Shown here: piece after piece, positions 28,302-37,494 of the stretch
Position numbering within the stretch: the stretch's first letter is position 1
Layout of the letters: each line of letters opens with the position of its first letter
Source: Allobosea vaviloviae
GTDB taxonomy: Bacteria > Pseudomonadota > Alphaproteobacteria > Rhizobiales > Beijerinckiaceae
Direction of reading: 5' to 3'
DNA: 64,000 nucleotides
Assembly: GCF_001298265.1 (NCBI RefSeq)
Contig: NZ_LGSZ01000048.1
Location: 62,001-126,000, forward strand
Position numbers and translations under genes: made by a program
Notes under the pieces: generated by a model
Databases searched by the model: none
What the model was told of the DNA's origin: nothing
The model's input: the letters and a program-made list of their open reading frames with translations, nothing else

Positions 28302-29572
28302 GCGCAGGGCGCGGTCTTGAATTCGACGCGGCGGTCGACGGCCGTGCTGGCGTCGTCGCGCGGCAGGCCGACGAGCGCCTCGCGATAGCCGACGCCCGAG
28401 GGGCGCAGGCGTTGCGAGATGCCGGGCGCCTGGCCGGCCATCAGCGAGGCGATGCGCTCGGCGCGGTCGCGCGAGAGCCGGTCGTTCAGGCCTTCCGGAC
28501 CCGTGCGGCTGGCATGGCCGACAACCTCGAGGCAGACGCCGGCCTTGGTCGCGCTGGCGGCAATCTCGCGCAGCCAGGCGGGGTAGCTCGCGGAGAGCTT
28601 GCGGTCGGCGTTGAAGGCGGTCGAGTTCGGCTCGAACAGGAACTTCACGCCGAGCTGGCCCAGCGAGAAGCCGCGCTCGACCATCTGGCCGAAGGTTGAG
28701 TCGGCCTGGCTGGTCTCGCCCAGTGCCGCATAGGAGAGGTAGAGCCCGTTCAGCACGCGAAGCTGGTCGCCGCCCGGCTGTTCCTTGGCCTCGCGGTAGA
28801 GGTCGCGCGCCTTGGCGTGATCGCCGGCCTCGTAGGCGGCGGTTGCCTCCCGGATGCGGGCAGCGGCTCCGAGCTGGTCGATATAGGCCGCCGAGACGGG
28901 CGTGCCCGGCTGGCCCTTCTGGCAGGCCTCGATATAGGCGCGGGTGGCGGCATCCATGCCCCAGACCGGGCTGTCGGAGTAGGACGCGGCGGGGGCGATA
29001 TCGACATTGTTGACGACGGAGCGCGAGACGCTGCGGGCATAGACGGTCTTGGCCTCGCGCTCGACCAGGGCAAAGCAGATCCAGAAGGCATCGCGCTCGC
29101 CGCCGGGCTGGCCGGCATTGTTGATCGTGTTGAAGGTGCCGATGAAGACGAACTTCGCCTTGGCGACGTTCTCCGGCGTGAAGGCCAGAACCTTCACATG
29201 CGGATAGCGCTGCGCGACGAGCTCGGCGATGCGCTTGTCGAAGCCGCGGGTCGCGGCCGACTGGATGCCGGTGACTCCGTCGATCAGCGGATCGATCACG
29301 ATCGTCGTCTCGCCGGCGCTGGCGGGCAGCTTGGCGAACAACTCGGTCGCAGCCTTCATGAAGGCCTGCTCCAGCGGCACGAGCGCCGGGGCCTTGGTCG
29401 CGGCGACCGGCTGGGCGATCGCGGACGGTGCACTGCCGACAGCCGCAAGGGCCAGGAACACGGCAGCGCTGAGCGAACGGAGGGTCACGGCGCGTTTCCG
29501 GCAGAGGTCCAGCTTTGCGACCGGATGCCCACGACCGAGGACTGGGCGGACGAGGATTGAAGGCTGAACCAT
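28298..29572 (-). CDS. Exported OmpA-family C-terminal domain protein
   Basis: A 424-residue protein with a long signal region (hydrophobic part about 36-52, ending IAQP), an N-terminal alpha/beta region resembling TolB-like curli/FlgO assembly domains (ELFAKLPASAGETTIVIDPL and YPHVKVLAF), a tetratricopeptide-like stretch near 235-290 (AYEAGDHAKARDLYREA) and an OmpA peptidoglycan-binding domain (about 310-420) with LEVVGHASRTG and LSRDRAERIASLM. The start is supported by GGGAG eight bases upstream. It probably sits in the periplasm bound to peptidoglycan. It is coupled by ATGA to the SUMF1-like gene and follows the cyclase gene by 111 bp. Confidence 0.85.
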   Translation of the reverse strand: MVQPSILVRPVLGRGHPVAKLDLCRKRAVTLRSLSAAVFLALAAVGSAPSAIAQPVAATKAPALVPLEQAFMKAATELFAKLPASAGETTIVIDPLIDGVTGIQSAATRGFDKRIAELVAQRYPHVKVLAFTPENVAKAKFVFIGTFNTINNAGQPGGERDAFWICFALVEREAKTVYARSVSRSVVNNVDIAPAASYSDSPVWGMDAATRAYIEACQKGQPGTPVSAAYIDQLGAAARIREATAAYEAGDHAKARDLYREAKEQPGGDQLRVLNGLYLSYAALGETSQADSTFGQMVERGFSLGQLGVKFLFEPNSTAFNADRKLSASYPAWLREIAASATKAGVCLEVVGHASRTGPEGLNDRLSRDRAERIASLMAGQAPGISQRLRPSGVGYREALVGLPRDDASTAVDRRVEFKTAPCA

Positions 29573-29661
29573 AACGTCATCTCCCTATTTGAACCATCCG
29601 TGCGCCGGGCCAGGCCGGAGCAGCGCGTGCCATGACAATGCGCGAAGCCGATACGCTTGCC

Positions 29662-29677
29662 TGTTCCGCAGGGAACA
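29662..29677 (-). other. Hairpin between cyclase and OmpA-like genes
   Basis: TGTTCC-GCAG-GGAACA gives a 6-bp stem starting 7 bases after the cyclase stop. There is no T-run, so it may only attenuate transcription or protect the 3' end of the upstream message. Confidence 0.35.
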
Positions 29678-29683
29678 AGCCCA

Positions 29684-31618
29684 TCACGCAGCCTCCAGCG
29701 GCGCGAAGACCGAAACGCGGCCGATCCCGCGCAGCTCGACCTCGGCGAGCGGGCGCACCAGAGCCGACCCGCAGATCCGCGCTGCCTCCGGGCCGATACA
29801 GATCGACGATCCTAGCTCCTTGTTGAGGGCCTCGAGCCTCGCCGCCATGTTCACGGCATCGCCATGGGCGGTGTAGTCGAGCTTGGCGCCGACGCCGACA
29901 TCGCCGACGATGGCGACGCCGGTCTCGATTCCCTGCCGGGTGCGGCCGAGCCGGATCGCCGCGGCGAGACCCTGCGCGCGATACCCTTCCGTCCAGGCCA
30001 GGATCGCGACCGCGCAGGCGAGCGCCCGCCGGGGATGGTCGGCGAGATCGAGCGGAGCGTTGAAGAAGGCGTGGACGGCGTCTCCGACGAGCTTGTCGAC
30101 CATGCCGCCATGCTCGCCCACGATCCGCGTCACGCCCTCGAAATAGCCGTCGAGCACGCTGACGAGCTGTTCCGGGCCGATATCGCGCGTGGTCTGGGTG
30201 AAGCCCTCTATGTCGGTGAACAGAGCGGTGATCTCGCGCCGCTCGCCCGAGAGCTTGAGGCTCGTCGGGTTGGCGACGATGCGCTCGACGACGCCCGGCG
30301 CCAGATGCTGCTCGAACCGCCGGCGCAGGCGAGCCTCGCGACGACGGGTTTCGGAGAAACCAGCCAGCGAGGTCGCGAGGAAGGCTGCCACGCCCGACAC
30401 GGCCGACGGCAACGGATCGAGCAGAAGGTCGGCGGCGGCGAGTCCTGCCGCACCCGACACCACGGCAGCCAGCAGAAGCGCAACCGCCGGCAAGGCCAGG
30501 GCCGGCCGCAAGCTGCGCCCCAGACCGATCGCCGCCATGACGACGATGAGCGCAGCGGCGAACTCCCAGGCATAGGCCCCTGCCGGTCGCTGCGGAACCA
30601 CGCCGGCCGAGATCTGGCGGACGGCATCGGCCTGGAGAAGCGAGGACGGCGTCAGCGGGTCGCGCGCGCTGGCGCGCAGCGCACCGAGTTCGGATGCCGA
30701 GCCGCCGATGAACACGATCGCGCCGGCGAGTGGCGCGAGATCGGCGGCGCCACGCAGAACATCGGAGGCCCGCAAGCTCGCCCCTGCTCCCATGCCGGGC
30801 ACCAGCCGCAGCATGCCGTCCGGGGGCAGCGGGCGCGTCATCGCGCCGATGCCGAGCCGAGCCGGATCGCCCGAGAGCAGATAGCCCGACGCGCCGGAGG
30901 CGAGACGCAAGGCCTCGAGGGCAAGGCCGGGGCGGATCTCGTCCCCGACCGCGACGAAGAGAGGTACGCGCCGGACCATGCCGTCCTCGTCGCCCGGCAG
31001 GGAGAGCGTGCCGGCGCCCGCGGCCACCGAGGCCAGGGCCGGCGGCGGCCCCGATGCGCCGTTCTCGCGCCAGAGCGGGCCGAGCGCGGCGGTATCGCGG
31101 GTGAGGATCGGGACCTCCGCCACCTCGTCGCGTCCGCGTGGATCGAGGACCCAGCCGAGCGCGACCGGCCCGGCACCGAGTGCCTCCGCCAGCGCCTTGT
31201 CGCCATCGACCAGTGTCCGGGCCAGTTCGCCGACATCGACGCGTCCGGTCTCCGCCGCAAGCTGTCGCGCGAGCGCGGCGGGCGAGCGCATATCCTCGCC
31301 GGCCAGCAGGATATCGACGGCGATGGCTGCCGGCCTGGCGTTGGTGACGGCGGCGATCAGGCGCGCCACCGTCTCGCGCTGCCACGGCCAGGGGCCGATC
31401 GCCTCGAGACTGGCGGTATCGATGTCGACGATCGCGAGCTTCGTCGCGGACGTATCGACGCGCCAGCCGGAGACGCTACGCAGCATCGCGTCGAAGACGC
31501 GCTCGCGCAGCGTCTCGCGCCAGACGAAGGGCGCACAGAGCAACAGCAGCAGCACAGCGAGGCCGGCGAAGAGCCCGGCCAGAACGGTCGGCGAGAGCCG
31601 CAGCCGCCGCTCAGCCAT
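29684..31618 (-). CDS. CHASE2-domain adenylate cyclase (class III)
   Basis: A 644-residue membrane sensor. TM1 (about 10-32) precedes a periplasmic CHASE2 domain (about 35-340: KLAIVDIDTASLEAIGPWPW and IVFIGGSASELG), then three membrane helices (about 350-425) and a class III cyclase domain (about 455-644). Metal ligands Asp469 (FTDIEGF) and Asp513 (KLVGDAVHAFF), base-recognition Lys509 and Asp581, and transition-state Asn590/Arg594 (GDAVNMAARLE) are all present, which fits ATP as substrate. The start at 31618 overlaps the crp-like stop by 8 bp; the long upstream frame is a shadow. The cyclase product is likely sensed by the Crp-like protein encoded just upstream. CHASE2 ligands are unknown. 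Confidence 0.93.
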   Translation of the reverse strand: MAERRLRLSPTVLAGLFAGLAVLLLLLCAPFVWRETLRERVFDAMLRSVSGWRVDTSATKLAIVDIDTASLEAIGPWPWQRETVARLIAAVTNARPAAIAVDILLAGEDMRSPAALARQLAAETGRVDVGELARTLVDGDKALAEALGAGPVALGWVLDPRGRDEVAEVPILTRDTAALGPLWRENGASGPPPALASVAAGAGTLSLPGDEDGMVRRVPLFVAVGDEIRPGLALEALRLASGASGYLLSGDPARLGIGAMTRPLPPDGMLRLVPGMGAGASLRASDVLRGAADLAPLAGAIVFIGGSASELGALRASARDPLTPSSLLQADAVRQISAGVVPQRPAGAYAWEFAAALIVVMAAIGLGRSLRPALALPAVALLLAAVVSGAAGLAAADLLLDPLPSAVSGVAAFLATSLAGFSETRRREARLRRRFEQHLAPGVVERIVANPTSLKLSGERREITALFTDIEGFTQTTRDIGPEQLVSVLDGYFEGVTRIVGEHGGMVDKLVGDAVHAFFNAPLDLADHPRRALACAVAILAWTEGYRAQGLAAAIRLGRTRQGIETGVAIVGDVGVGAKLDYTAHGDAVNMAARLEALNKELGSSICIGPEAARICGSALVRPLAEVELRGIGRVSVFAPLEAA

Positions 31619-32309
31619 CGCTGATCCCGGCACATTTCGCCAGCGCGTCGGGATCGCAGAAGATGCGGTCGGCGGTGCGGCGGATGGCGCCGGCCTGCTC
31701 AAGCGAGCCGAGCGCGGCATTGACCTTGGGCCGGCTCGCCCCGAGCAGCTGCGCCAGTTCGCCCTGCGAGAAGGCCATGTCGAGCGGCACGCGCTTGCCC
31801 GGTGCAGCGCGGCGGCCGCCGAGCCCGACCAGCAGGAAGCGCGCCAGCCTGACCTCGATCGAATAGAGCGCGATGCCTTCGAGCTGGTCCGTGGTCTGCC
31901 GCAGGCGCCGGCACAGAAAGGCGATGATCCCGGCCGACAGCTCGGGATAGCGGGCAACGAGCTGCTCGAAGGGCGTCCGCCTCAGGCCATAGGCGACGAC
32001 GGCCGTCAGCGCGACCGCGTCGGCGCTGCGCTCGCCGCCATCGAGCACGGCGATCTCGCCGAGAAGCTCGCCGCGCGCGGCATGGCGCACACTCAGCTCG
32101 CGGCCGTCCTCGGTCGTGACCGCAAGCCGGACGCGACCCTCGCCCACCAGAATGAGCTGATCGCCGGTGTCGCCGCGCGAGAACAGCATCTGGCCCTGCT
32201 CGAAGCGCTGCTCCCGGAATTCACCCGCGCAGGCCAGCAGCGCCTCTGGCGACAGCCGCGCGAACAAAGCGGCCTCGCCCAGCATCGCGGCAACGGCGGC
32301 GTGGTCCAT
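31611..32309 (-). CDS. Crp/Fnr-family cyclic-nucleotide-binding regulator
   Basis: A 232-residue Crp-type protein. The cyclic-nucleotide-binding domain (about 10-120) has the phosphate-binding cassette GEIAVLDGGERSADAVA with Glu85 and Arg94-Ser95-Ala96, which favours cAMP. The winged helix region (about 175-215) reads FSQGELAQLLGASRPKVNAAL. No Fnr-type cysteine cluster is seen. It is encoded between the FecR-like gene (3-bp gap) and the cyclase gene (8-bp overlap), so it is the obvious receptor for the local cAMP signal. Targets unknown. Confidence 0.9.
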   Translation of the reverse strand: MDHAAVAAMLGEAALFARLSPEALLACAGEFREQRFEQGQMLFSRGDTGDQLILVGEGRVRLAVTTEDGRELSVRHAARGELLGEIAVLDGGERSADAVALTAVVAYGLRRTPFEQLVARYPELSAGIIAFLCRRLRQTTDQLEGIALYSIEVRLARFLLVGLGGRRAAPGKRVPLDMAFSQGELAQLLGASRPKVNAALGSLEQAGAIRRTADRIFCDPDALAKCAGISDG

Positions 32310-32312
32310 CCC

Positions 32313-32942
32313 TCACGAAACCTGTGCCATGGCAGCGCGGATGCGCGCATCGCCCCAGCCTCGTGCCGGCGTCGGCGCTGCGCCCGGCGACGCGATGTCG
32401 GTCCCCTCGCCCGCGGCGAGCGAGACCTCCTGGCCAGCAGCGAGCACGGAGACTTCGCCGCGCAGCACGAAGACGCCGAAGACGCCGTTGCTCGGCCCGG
32501 CGAAGAAACGCGTGCCCCGCACCGCGATCAGACCATAGGAGGAACGGACGCGGATCCGGCCTGCCTCGCTGCCCGGCGCCTTGTCGACGAGCAGCGCGCC
32601 GTCGCCCAGCGTGATGGTGCCGCCGGCATCGACGATGAAGCGATCGATGGTGATGCGCGCCTTCTCGCCGAGTCGAAGCTCGGTGGCGCGGCCAAGCCTG
32701 AAGCCCGCCCGGGCGCCATCGCCTGTCGCGACGCGATCGCCCACGAAGACCGGCCCGTCCGCGGAGAGCGTGCGCCGCGCGTCCCTGAGCTCGGCGACGG
32801 CGTCACCGCTGACATCCGTCACCATGCCCGCCGCCGCCACGGCCTGAGCGAAAGCCGCATCCGGCGAACCCGCCACGCCCAGCAGCGACGCCGCTCCGAG
32901 CAGGCGGCGCCGATCGATGGCAAAGCCGTCATCGCAACTCAT
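32313..32942 (-). CDS. Exported FecR-domain protein
   Basis: A 209-residue protein with a twin-arginine-like leader (IDRRRLLGAASLLGVAG, cleavage near AFA) and a FecR domain: VTDVSGDAVAEL, VFVGDRVATGDGARAGFRL, RFIVDAGGTITLGDGALLVD and IRVRSSYGLIAVRGTRFFAG. Such exported FecR proteins without a sigma-factor partner often accompany CHASE2 proteins. GGAGG lies 7 bases before the ATG at 32942, which decides the start against the long upstream frame. It is the first gene of the five-gene operon and divergent from the alpha/beta hydrolase gene (273-bp gap). Confidence 0.88.
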   Translation of the reverse strand: MSCDDGFAIDRRRLLGAASLLGVAGSPDAAFAQAVAAAGMVTDVSGDAVAELRDARRTLSADGPVFVGDRVATGDGARAGFRLGRATELRLGEKARITIDRFIVDAGGTITLGDGALLVDKAPGSEAGRIRVRSSYGLIAVRGTRFFAGPSNGVFGVFVLRGEVSVLAAGQEVSLAAGEGTDIASPGAAPTPARGWGDARIRAAMAQVS

Positions 32943-33215
32943 TCCAGCCTCCGCTTCCACGCCGTTCCGGCACCCGCCATCCGCCATGAATGGTGCCGCA
33001 AGGTCAAGAAAACTCGCATGCACGGACAGCGCGATCTGTAACCGGGGAAACAGCTTCGAGGCGCGCCGTCGTCCTGCGCCGATTGCGTCACGCCCCCGCC
33101 ATTGCGGCCATGGCGGCAGCGGCTTGCCTGCGCCATCCTCCGCCCTTGGCGGCAGCTGCATCGCGTCCGGTATTGGACGAGGGGCGCAGCGCGCGCCGGA
33201 CAAGGAGCGTTGCCG

Positions 33216-34046
33216 ATGATCCAGAACGAGAGCGACCTCAGCGGTCCCTGCACATTCGCAGTGGCGACAGCCGACGGCGCCACCCTGCACGCCTTTGCGC
33301 AGGGTCGTGGCCAGCCGCTTCTGCTCGTCAGCGGCCTCGGCGGCTCAGGCGTCTTCTGGCAGAACATCGCGGCGACGCTGGAGCGCTCCTTCCGCGTCGT
33401 CAGCTTCGACCAGCGCGGCATCGGCGCCAGCACGCGCGGCAGCGCCGACTGCAGCATCGACGAACTGGCACGGGACTGCGTCGCCGTTCTCGACGCGGCC
33501 GGCATCGAGCGCGCGGTGGTGCTGGGCCATTCGACCGGGGGCTGTATCGCCCAATCGCTGGCGCGGCAGGCGCCGCAGCGTATCGACGGGCTGATCCTGA
33601 GCGGCGGCTGGCTCAAGCCGAGTCGCTACATGGCGGGCTATTTCGGGGCACGCCGCGCGATCCTTGCGACGAATCCGGAGGCCTATGCCGCAAGCTCCGT
33701 GCTCTGCGCCTATCCGCCGGCCTGGATCGAGGCGAACTGGCCTGTCTTCGAGGCGGCGCTGGCGGCGGCCCCGGCCACGGCGCAGGCGCAAGCCGTCATG
33801 CGCGAGCGCATCGACGCGCTGCTGTCCTTCGACGGCTCGGCCGAGGCCGCGGCCCTGGCCATGCCGATCCTGGTGCTGGGCGCGCGCGACGACATGGTCG
33901 TACCGGCCTTCCTGCAGGAGGAGCTCGCAGCGGCCCTGCCGGGCTGCGCCAAGACCATGCTCGACAGCGGCGGCCATCTCTTCCCGGTCTCGCGGCCGGA
34001 CGCCTTCACCGCCACGGTCGCCGACTGGATCAGCCGGCTCGGCTGA
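33216..34046 (+). CDS. Alpha/beta hydrolase (RutD/3-oxoadipate enol-lactonase-like)
   Basis: A 276-residue alpha/beta hydrolase. The HG-equivalent LLLVSGLGGSGVFW, the strand VVSFDQRGIGAST, the nucleophile GHSTGGC, the acid ARDDMVVP and the late SGGHLFPV His complete the fold and triad. The pattern resembles RutD and 3-oxoadipate enol-lactonases, but no partner genes from either pathway are present. A strong AAGGAG (33202-33207) fixes the ATG at 33216. A CCGCCAT/ATGGCGG hairpin (33096-33116) lies in the upstream region. No signal peptide. Confidence 0.8.
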   Translation: MIQNESDLSGPCTFAVATADGATLHAFAQGRGQPLLLVSGLGGSGVFWQNIAATLERSFRVVSFDQRGIGASTRGSADCSIDELARDCVAVLDAAGIERAVVLGHSTGGCIAQSLARQAPQRIDGLILSGGWLKPSRYMAGYFGARRAILATNPEAYAASSVLCAYPPAWIEANWPVFEAALAAAPATAQAQAVMRERIDALLSFDGSAEAAALAMPILVLGARDDMVVPAFLQEELAAALPGCAKTMLDSGGHLFPVSRPDAFTATVADWISRLG

Positions 34047-34168
34047 TCGCGAGCCCGGTCGCGGCGCGCCCGCGTCGAATTGGCTCATGGGCTCCGCACG
34101 AGGTTGCATTATTCCAGTTGGACACTGGATGCCGGCGCCGGCTCCAGGTCGCAGCCAGGAGTTTCACC

Positions 34169-34567
34169 ATGCACGCCCTCGCCCGCCTCGCGCTCCTGAG
34201 CGCCCTGATCTCCCCCGCATTGGCCGTCTTGCCCGCCTCGGCGCAGGATATCGCCGCAGGCGAACGCTCCTGGAACAAGTGCCGCGCCTGCCACCAGATC
34301 GGCGAAGGCGCCAAGAACCTCGTCGGCCCGCAGTTGAACGGGCTGATCGGGCGTCACTCCGGATCGGTCGAGGGCTACAGCTATTCGGCCGCCAACAAGA
34401 GCTCGGGCATCACCTGGGACGAGGCGGTGTTCGCCGAGTACATCAAGGACCCGAAGGCAAAAATCCCGGGCACCAAGATGATCTTCCCGGGCATCAAGAA
34501 CGACAAGGAAATCCTGGATCTGACCGCGTTCCTCAAGCAGTACGACAAGGACGGCAAGAAGCTGTAA
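34169..34567 (+). CDS. Class I c-type cytochrome (periplasmic)
   Basis: A 132-residue cytochrome with a Sec signal peptide (about 1-26, ending ASAQ), one haem site CRACH (Cys38, Cys41, His42) and distal Met104 in GTKMIFPG. It is close to the cytochrome c2/c550 group of alphaproteobacteria (106-130 residues mature) and would carry electrons in the periplasm. CAGGAG precedes the ATG; the long open frame upstream belongs to another reading of the hydrolase region. It stands alone between a hydrolase and a transporter operon. Confidence 0.92.
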   Translation: MHALARLALLSALISPALAVLPASAQDIAAGERSWNKCRACHQIGEGAKNLVGPQLNGLIGRHSGSVEGYSYSAANKSSGITWDEAVFAEYIKDPKAKIPGTKMIFPGIKNDKEILDLTAFLKQYDKDGKKL

Positions 34568-34763
34568 GCGCGCGCCCTCGCCGACCGGACAGCCGGCACG
34601 GCGGGCAGCGCGATGGCCCGAAACTTGCCGGGGACAACGGCAGACCTCACGTCCGCGGCATTGGCCTGTGCGCCGGCATCGGGCTGTGATCTATTCTGCT
34701 CGGCAGGCGCCTGAGGGGGCGCCGCCGAGCATGCCAGTGTTTCAGGTTAACGGGAGAACGACG

Positions 34764-36356
34764 ATGACTTCAGCGATCCGCCGACGCCTTGCCGTCAAGG
34801 CGACCTTGGCCCTGACGACAGCGCTGGCTGCTCTCAGCCTGACGCCGCTGGCCGCCCAGGCCCAGACGCCGAAGGCGGGCGGCACGGTCCATGTCGTCGT
34901 CCAGCCCGAGCCGCCGATGCTGATGCAGGGCCTCAACCAGAACGGCCCGACCAACATGGTCGCCGGCAACATCTACGAGTCGCTGCTGCGCTATGACGAG
35001 AAGCTGCAACCGCAGCCCTCGCTCGCCAAGAGCTGGGAGATCTCTGCGGATTCCAAGGTCTACACGTTCAAGCTCCAGGAAGGCGTGAAGTGGCATGACG
35101 GCAAGCCGTTCAGCGCCGACGACGTCGTCTTCTCGCTCGACAAGTTCCTGCGCGAGGTGCATCCGCGCTGGCGCCCGATCGCCAACGGCCAGGTCGACAA
35201 GATCGAGAAGGTCGATGACCTCACCGTCAGGATCACGCTCAAGCAGCCCTTCGGCCCGCTGATCCTGTCGCAGGAGGCCGCCGGCGCGCCGATGATCCCC
35301 AAGCACATCTATGAGGGCACCGACTACCGCGCCAATCCGGCCAACAACACGCCGATCGGCACCGGCCCCTTCAAGCTCAAGGAGTGGAAGAAGGGCTCCT
35401 ACATCCACCTCGTCAAGAACGAGGACTACTGGCAGAAAGGCAAGCCCAACCTCGCCGAGATCTACTGGCAGATCATCCCCGACGCGGCTGCGCGGGCCGT
35501 CGCCTACGAGACCGGCAAGGTCGATGTTCTCACGGGCGGTTCGGTCGATGTCTACGACGTGGCGCGGCTCTCCAAGCTGCCCAACACCTGCGTCACCACC
35601 AAGGGCTGGGAGATGTTCGCCCCCCATGCCTGGGTGACCCCCAACACCGCCAAGGGCGGGCCGCTCGCCAACAAGCAGTTCCGCCAGGGCATGATGTTCG
35701 CGATCGACCGCGAATTCGGCAAGGACGTGGTCTGGGGCGGGCTGGGCAAGCTGCCGACCGGGCCGATCTCGTCCAAGACCAAGTTCTATTCGGCCGACGT
35801 GCCCAAATACACCTACGACGTCGCCAAGGCGAAGGAGCTGATCAAGGCTTCCGGCTACAAGGGCGAGCCGCTCAAGATCCTGGCCCTGCCCTATGGCGAG
35901 GTCTGGAGCCGCTGGGCGGAATCCATCAAGCAGAACCTCACCGATGCCGGCGTCAACGTCTCGATCGAGACCACCGACGTGCCGGGCTGGACGCAGAAGG
36001 CCAGCAACGGCGATTTCGACCTGACCTTCAACTATCTCTATCAGCTCGGCGACCCGGCGACGGGCGTGGCGCGCAACTACATCTCGACCAACATCGTCAA
36101 GGGCAACCCCTTCGGCAACCAGGGCGCCTATGTGAACCCGGAGGTCGACAAGCTCTTCGCCGACGCCGCGGTCGCGCCGACCGATGCCGCGCGGCAGGAG
36201 CTGTACACCAAGGTCCAGAAGCTGCTCGCCGACGAGGTGCCGGTGCTGTGGCAGCTCGAGATGGACTTCCCGACGATCTATCGCTGCAACGTCAAGAACC
36301 TGGTCACGACCGCGATCGGCGTGAATGACGGCTTCAAGGATGCGTGGAAGGAGTGA
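34764..36356 (+). CDS. ABC importer binding protein, family 5 (peptide/nickel type)
   Basis: A 530-residue extracytoplasmic binding protein of the DppA/OppA family. The signal peptide covers about residues 1-34 (ending LAAQAQ). Family segments: TFKLQEGVKWHDGKPFSADD, NNTPIGTGPFKLKEWKKGSY and a run typical of the second lobe, FRQGMMFAIDREFGK. Start at the ATG 34764 behind GGGAGAA. It heads the operon SBP-permease-permease-fused ATPase. A 91-bp palindromic repeat separates it from the first permease gene and may set the usual excess of binding protein over membrane parts. Substrate likely a di/oligopeptide or peptide-like compound. Confidence 0.9.
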   Translation: MTSAIRRRLAVKATLALTTALAALSLTPLAAQAQTPKAGGTVHVVVQPEPPMLMQGLNQNGPTNMVAGNIYESLLRYDEKLQPQPSLAKSWEISADSKVYTFKLQEGVKWHDGKPFSADDVVFSLDKFLREVHPRWRPIANGQVDKIEKVDDLTVRITLKQPFGPLILSQEAAGAPMIPKHIYEGTDYRANPANNTPIGTGPFKLKEWKKGSYIHLVKNEDYWQKGKPNLAEIYWQIIPDAAARAVAYETGKVDVLTGGSVDVYDVARLSKLPNTCVTTKGWEMFAPHAWVTPNTAKGGPLANKQFRQGMMFAIDREFGKDVVWGGLGKLPTGPISSKTKFYSADVPKYTYDVAKAKELIKASGYKGEPLKILALPYGEVWSRWAESIKQNLTDAGVNVSIETTDVPGWTQKASNGDFDLTFNYLYQLGDPATGVARNYISTNIVKGNPFGNQGAYVNPEVDKLFADAAVAPTDAARQELYTKVQKLLADEVPVLWQLEMDFPTIYRCNVKNLVTTAIGVNDGFKDAWKE

Positions 36357-36393
36357 TGCGGGTTGCCCCTGCCGGGGGGACCACGCGCATGTC

Positions 36394-36484
36394 GTCATGG
36401 TCGGGCTTGTCCCGACCATCCACGTCTTCGTCGACCCAGGACTGTGTTCAAGACGTGGATGCTCGCCCCAAGGGCGAGCATGAC
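36394..36484. repeat. Palindromic intergenic repeat, family B (inside ABC operon)
   Basis: About 91 bp. Outer arms GTCATGGTCGGG...ATCCACGTCTT and AAGACGTGGATGCTC...GAGCATGAC pair, and each arm folds alone (GGTCGGG-CTTGT-CCCGACC; GCTCGCCC-CAA-GGGCGAGC), giving a cloverleaf-like RNA between the binding-protein and permease genes. Confidence 0.8.
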
Positions 36485-36516
36485 GGCGAGAGCCCATCTG
36501 TCCGGACCATGACTGA

Positions 36517-37494
36517 ATGAACCTGCTGCAATTCCTCTCCGGCCGCCTGGCCAAGGGCATTCTCGTGCTCTTCGCCATCGCCGTGCTGAACTTCTTCCTG
36601 ATCCGCGCCGCGCCGGGTGACCCTGCGCAGGTTCTGGCCGGCGAGGCGGGCGCGGCCGACGCGCAGCTGCTCGAGCAATTGCGCGAGCGCTTCGGCCTGA
36701 ACGAGCCGATCACCACCCAGCTCTGGATCTACATCAAGGGCTACATGACCTTCGATCTCGGCTTCAGCTACCGGCAGCAGCAGCCGGTGCTGACGCTGGT
36801 GCTCGACCGGCTGCCGGCGACGCTGCTGCTGACGGGCGCCGCCTTCGTGATCTCGCTGGCGCTCGGCGTGATAATGGGGGCCCTGGCCGCGCGGCGCGCC
36901 GGGCGCTGGTCGGACAGCCTGATCACGACGCTCTCGCTCGTCTTCTACGCGACGCCGCTATTCTGGATCGCGCTGATGAGCCAGATCGTCTTCGCGCTGA
37001 AGCTCGGGCTCGTGCCCAATGTCGGCTACGAGACGATCGGCGCGAACTACACCGGGCTGGCGCGGGCGCTCGACATCGGCCACCACCTCATCCTGCCGGC
37101 GACGACGCTCGGGCTGTTCTTCACGGCGCTCTATGCCCGGATGATGCGCGCCTCGATGCTCGAGATCGCCGGCGCCGACTTCGTCAAGACCGCCCGCGCC
37201 AAGGGCGTCTCGCAAGCCCGCGTCTGGCGCCGGCATGTCGCGCGCAACGCGATCCTGCCGGTGGTGACGCTGGCGGGCCTGCAGGCCGGGCAGCTCGTCG
37301 GCGGCGCGGTCCTGACCGAGACGGTCTTCGCCTGGCCCGGCATCGGGCGGCTGATGTTCGATGCGCTGGTGCAGCGCGACTATTCCGTGCTGCTCGGCGT
37401 GTTCTTCATGTCGTCGGCGATGGTGGTCGGCTTCAACATCATCACGGATCTGGTCTACCGGATCGCCGATCCGCGCATCGAGGCGACATCGTGA
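36517..37494 (+). CDS. ABC importer permease, DppB family
   Basis: A 325-residue permease with about six helices. The N-terminus (RLAKGILVLFAIAVLNFFLI) and the early APGDPAQVLAG loop are DppB signatures, and the coupling EAA loop reads ARAKGVSQARVWRRHVARNA. It forms a heterodimer with the next gene product. Its stop overlaps the GTG start of that gene (GTGA), so the two are translated together. Confidence 0.92.
   Translation: MNLLQFLSGRLAKGILVLFAIAVLNFFLIRAAPGDPAQVLAGEAGAADAQLLEQLRERFGLNEPITTQLWIYIKGYMTFDLGFSYRQQQPVLTLVLDRLPATLLLTGAAFVISLALGVIMGALAARRAGRWSDSLITTLSLVFYATPLFWIALMSQIVFALKLGLVPNVGYETIGANYTGLARALDIGHHLILPATTLGLFFTALYARMMRASMLEIAGADFVKTARAKGVSQARVWRRHVARNAILPVVTLAGLQAGQLVGGAVLTETVFAWPGIGRLMFDALVQRDYSVLLGVFFMSSAMVVGFNIITDLVYRIADPRIEATS

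Noticed and set aside
29662-29677. Considered as a rho-independent terminator splitting the cyclase operon
   Set aside because: Stem of only 6 bp and no T-run; listed as a hairpin without assigned function.
34770-36716. 648-codon minus-strand frame opposite the peptide-binding protein gene
   Set aside because: Shadow of a high-GC gene; it also runs through the palindromic repeat at 36394.
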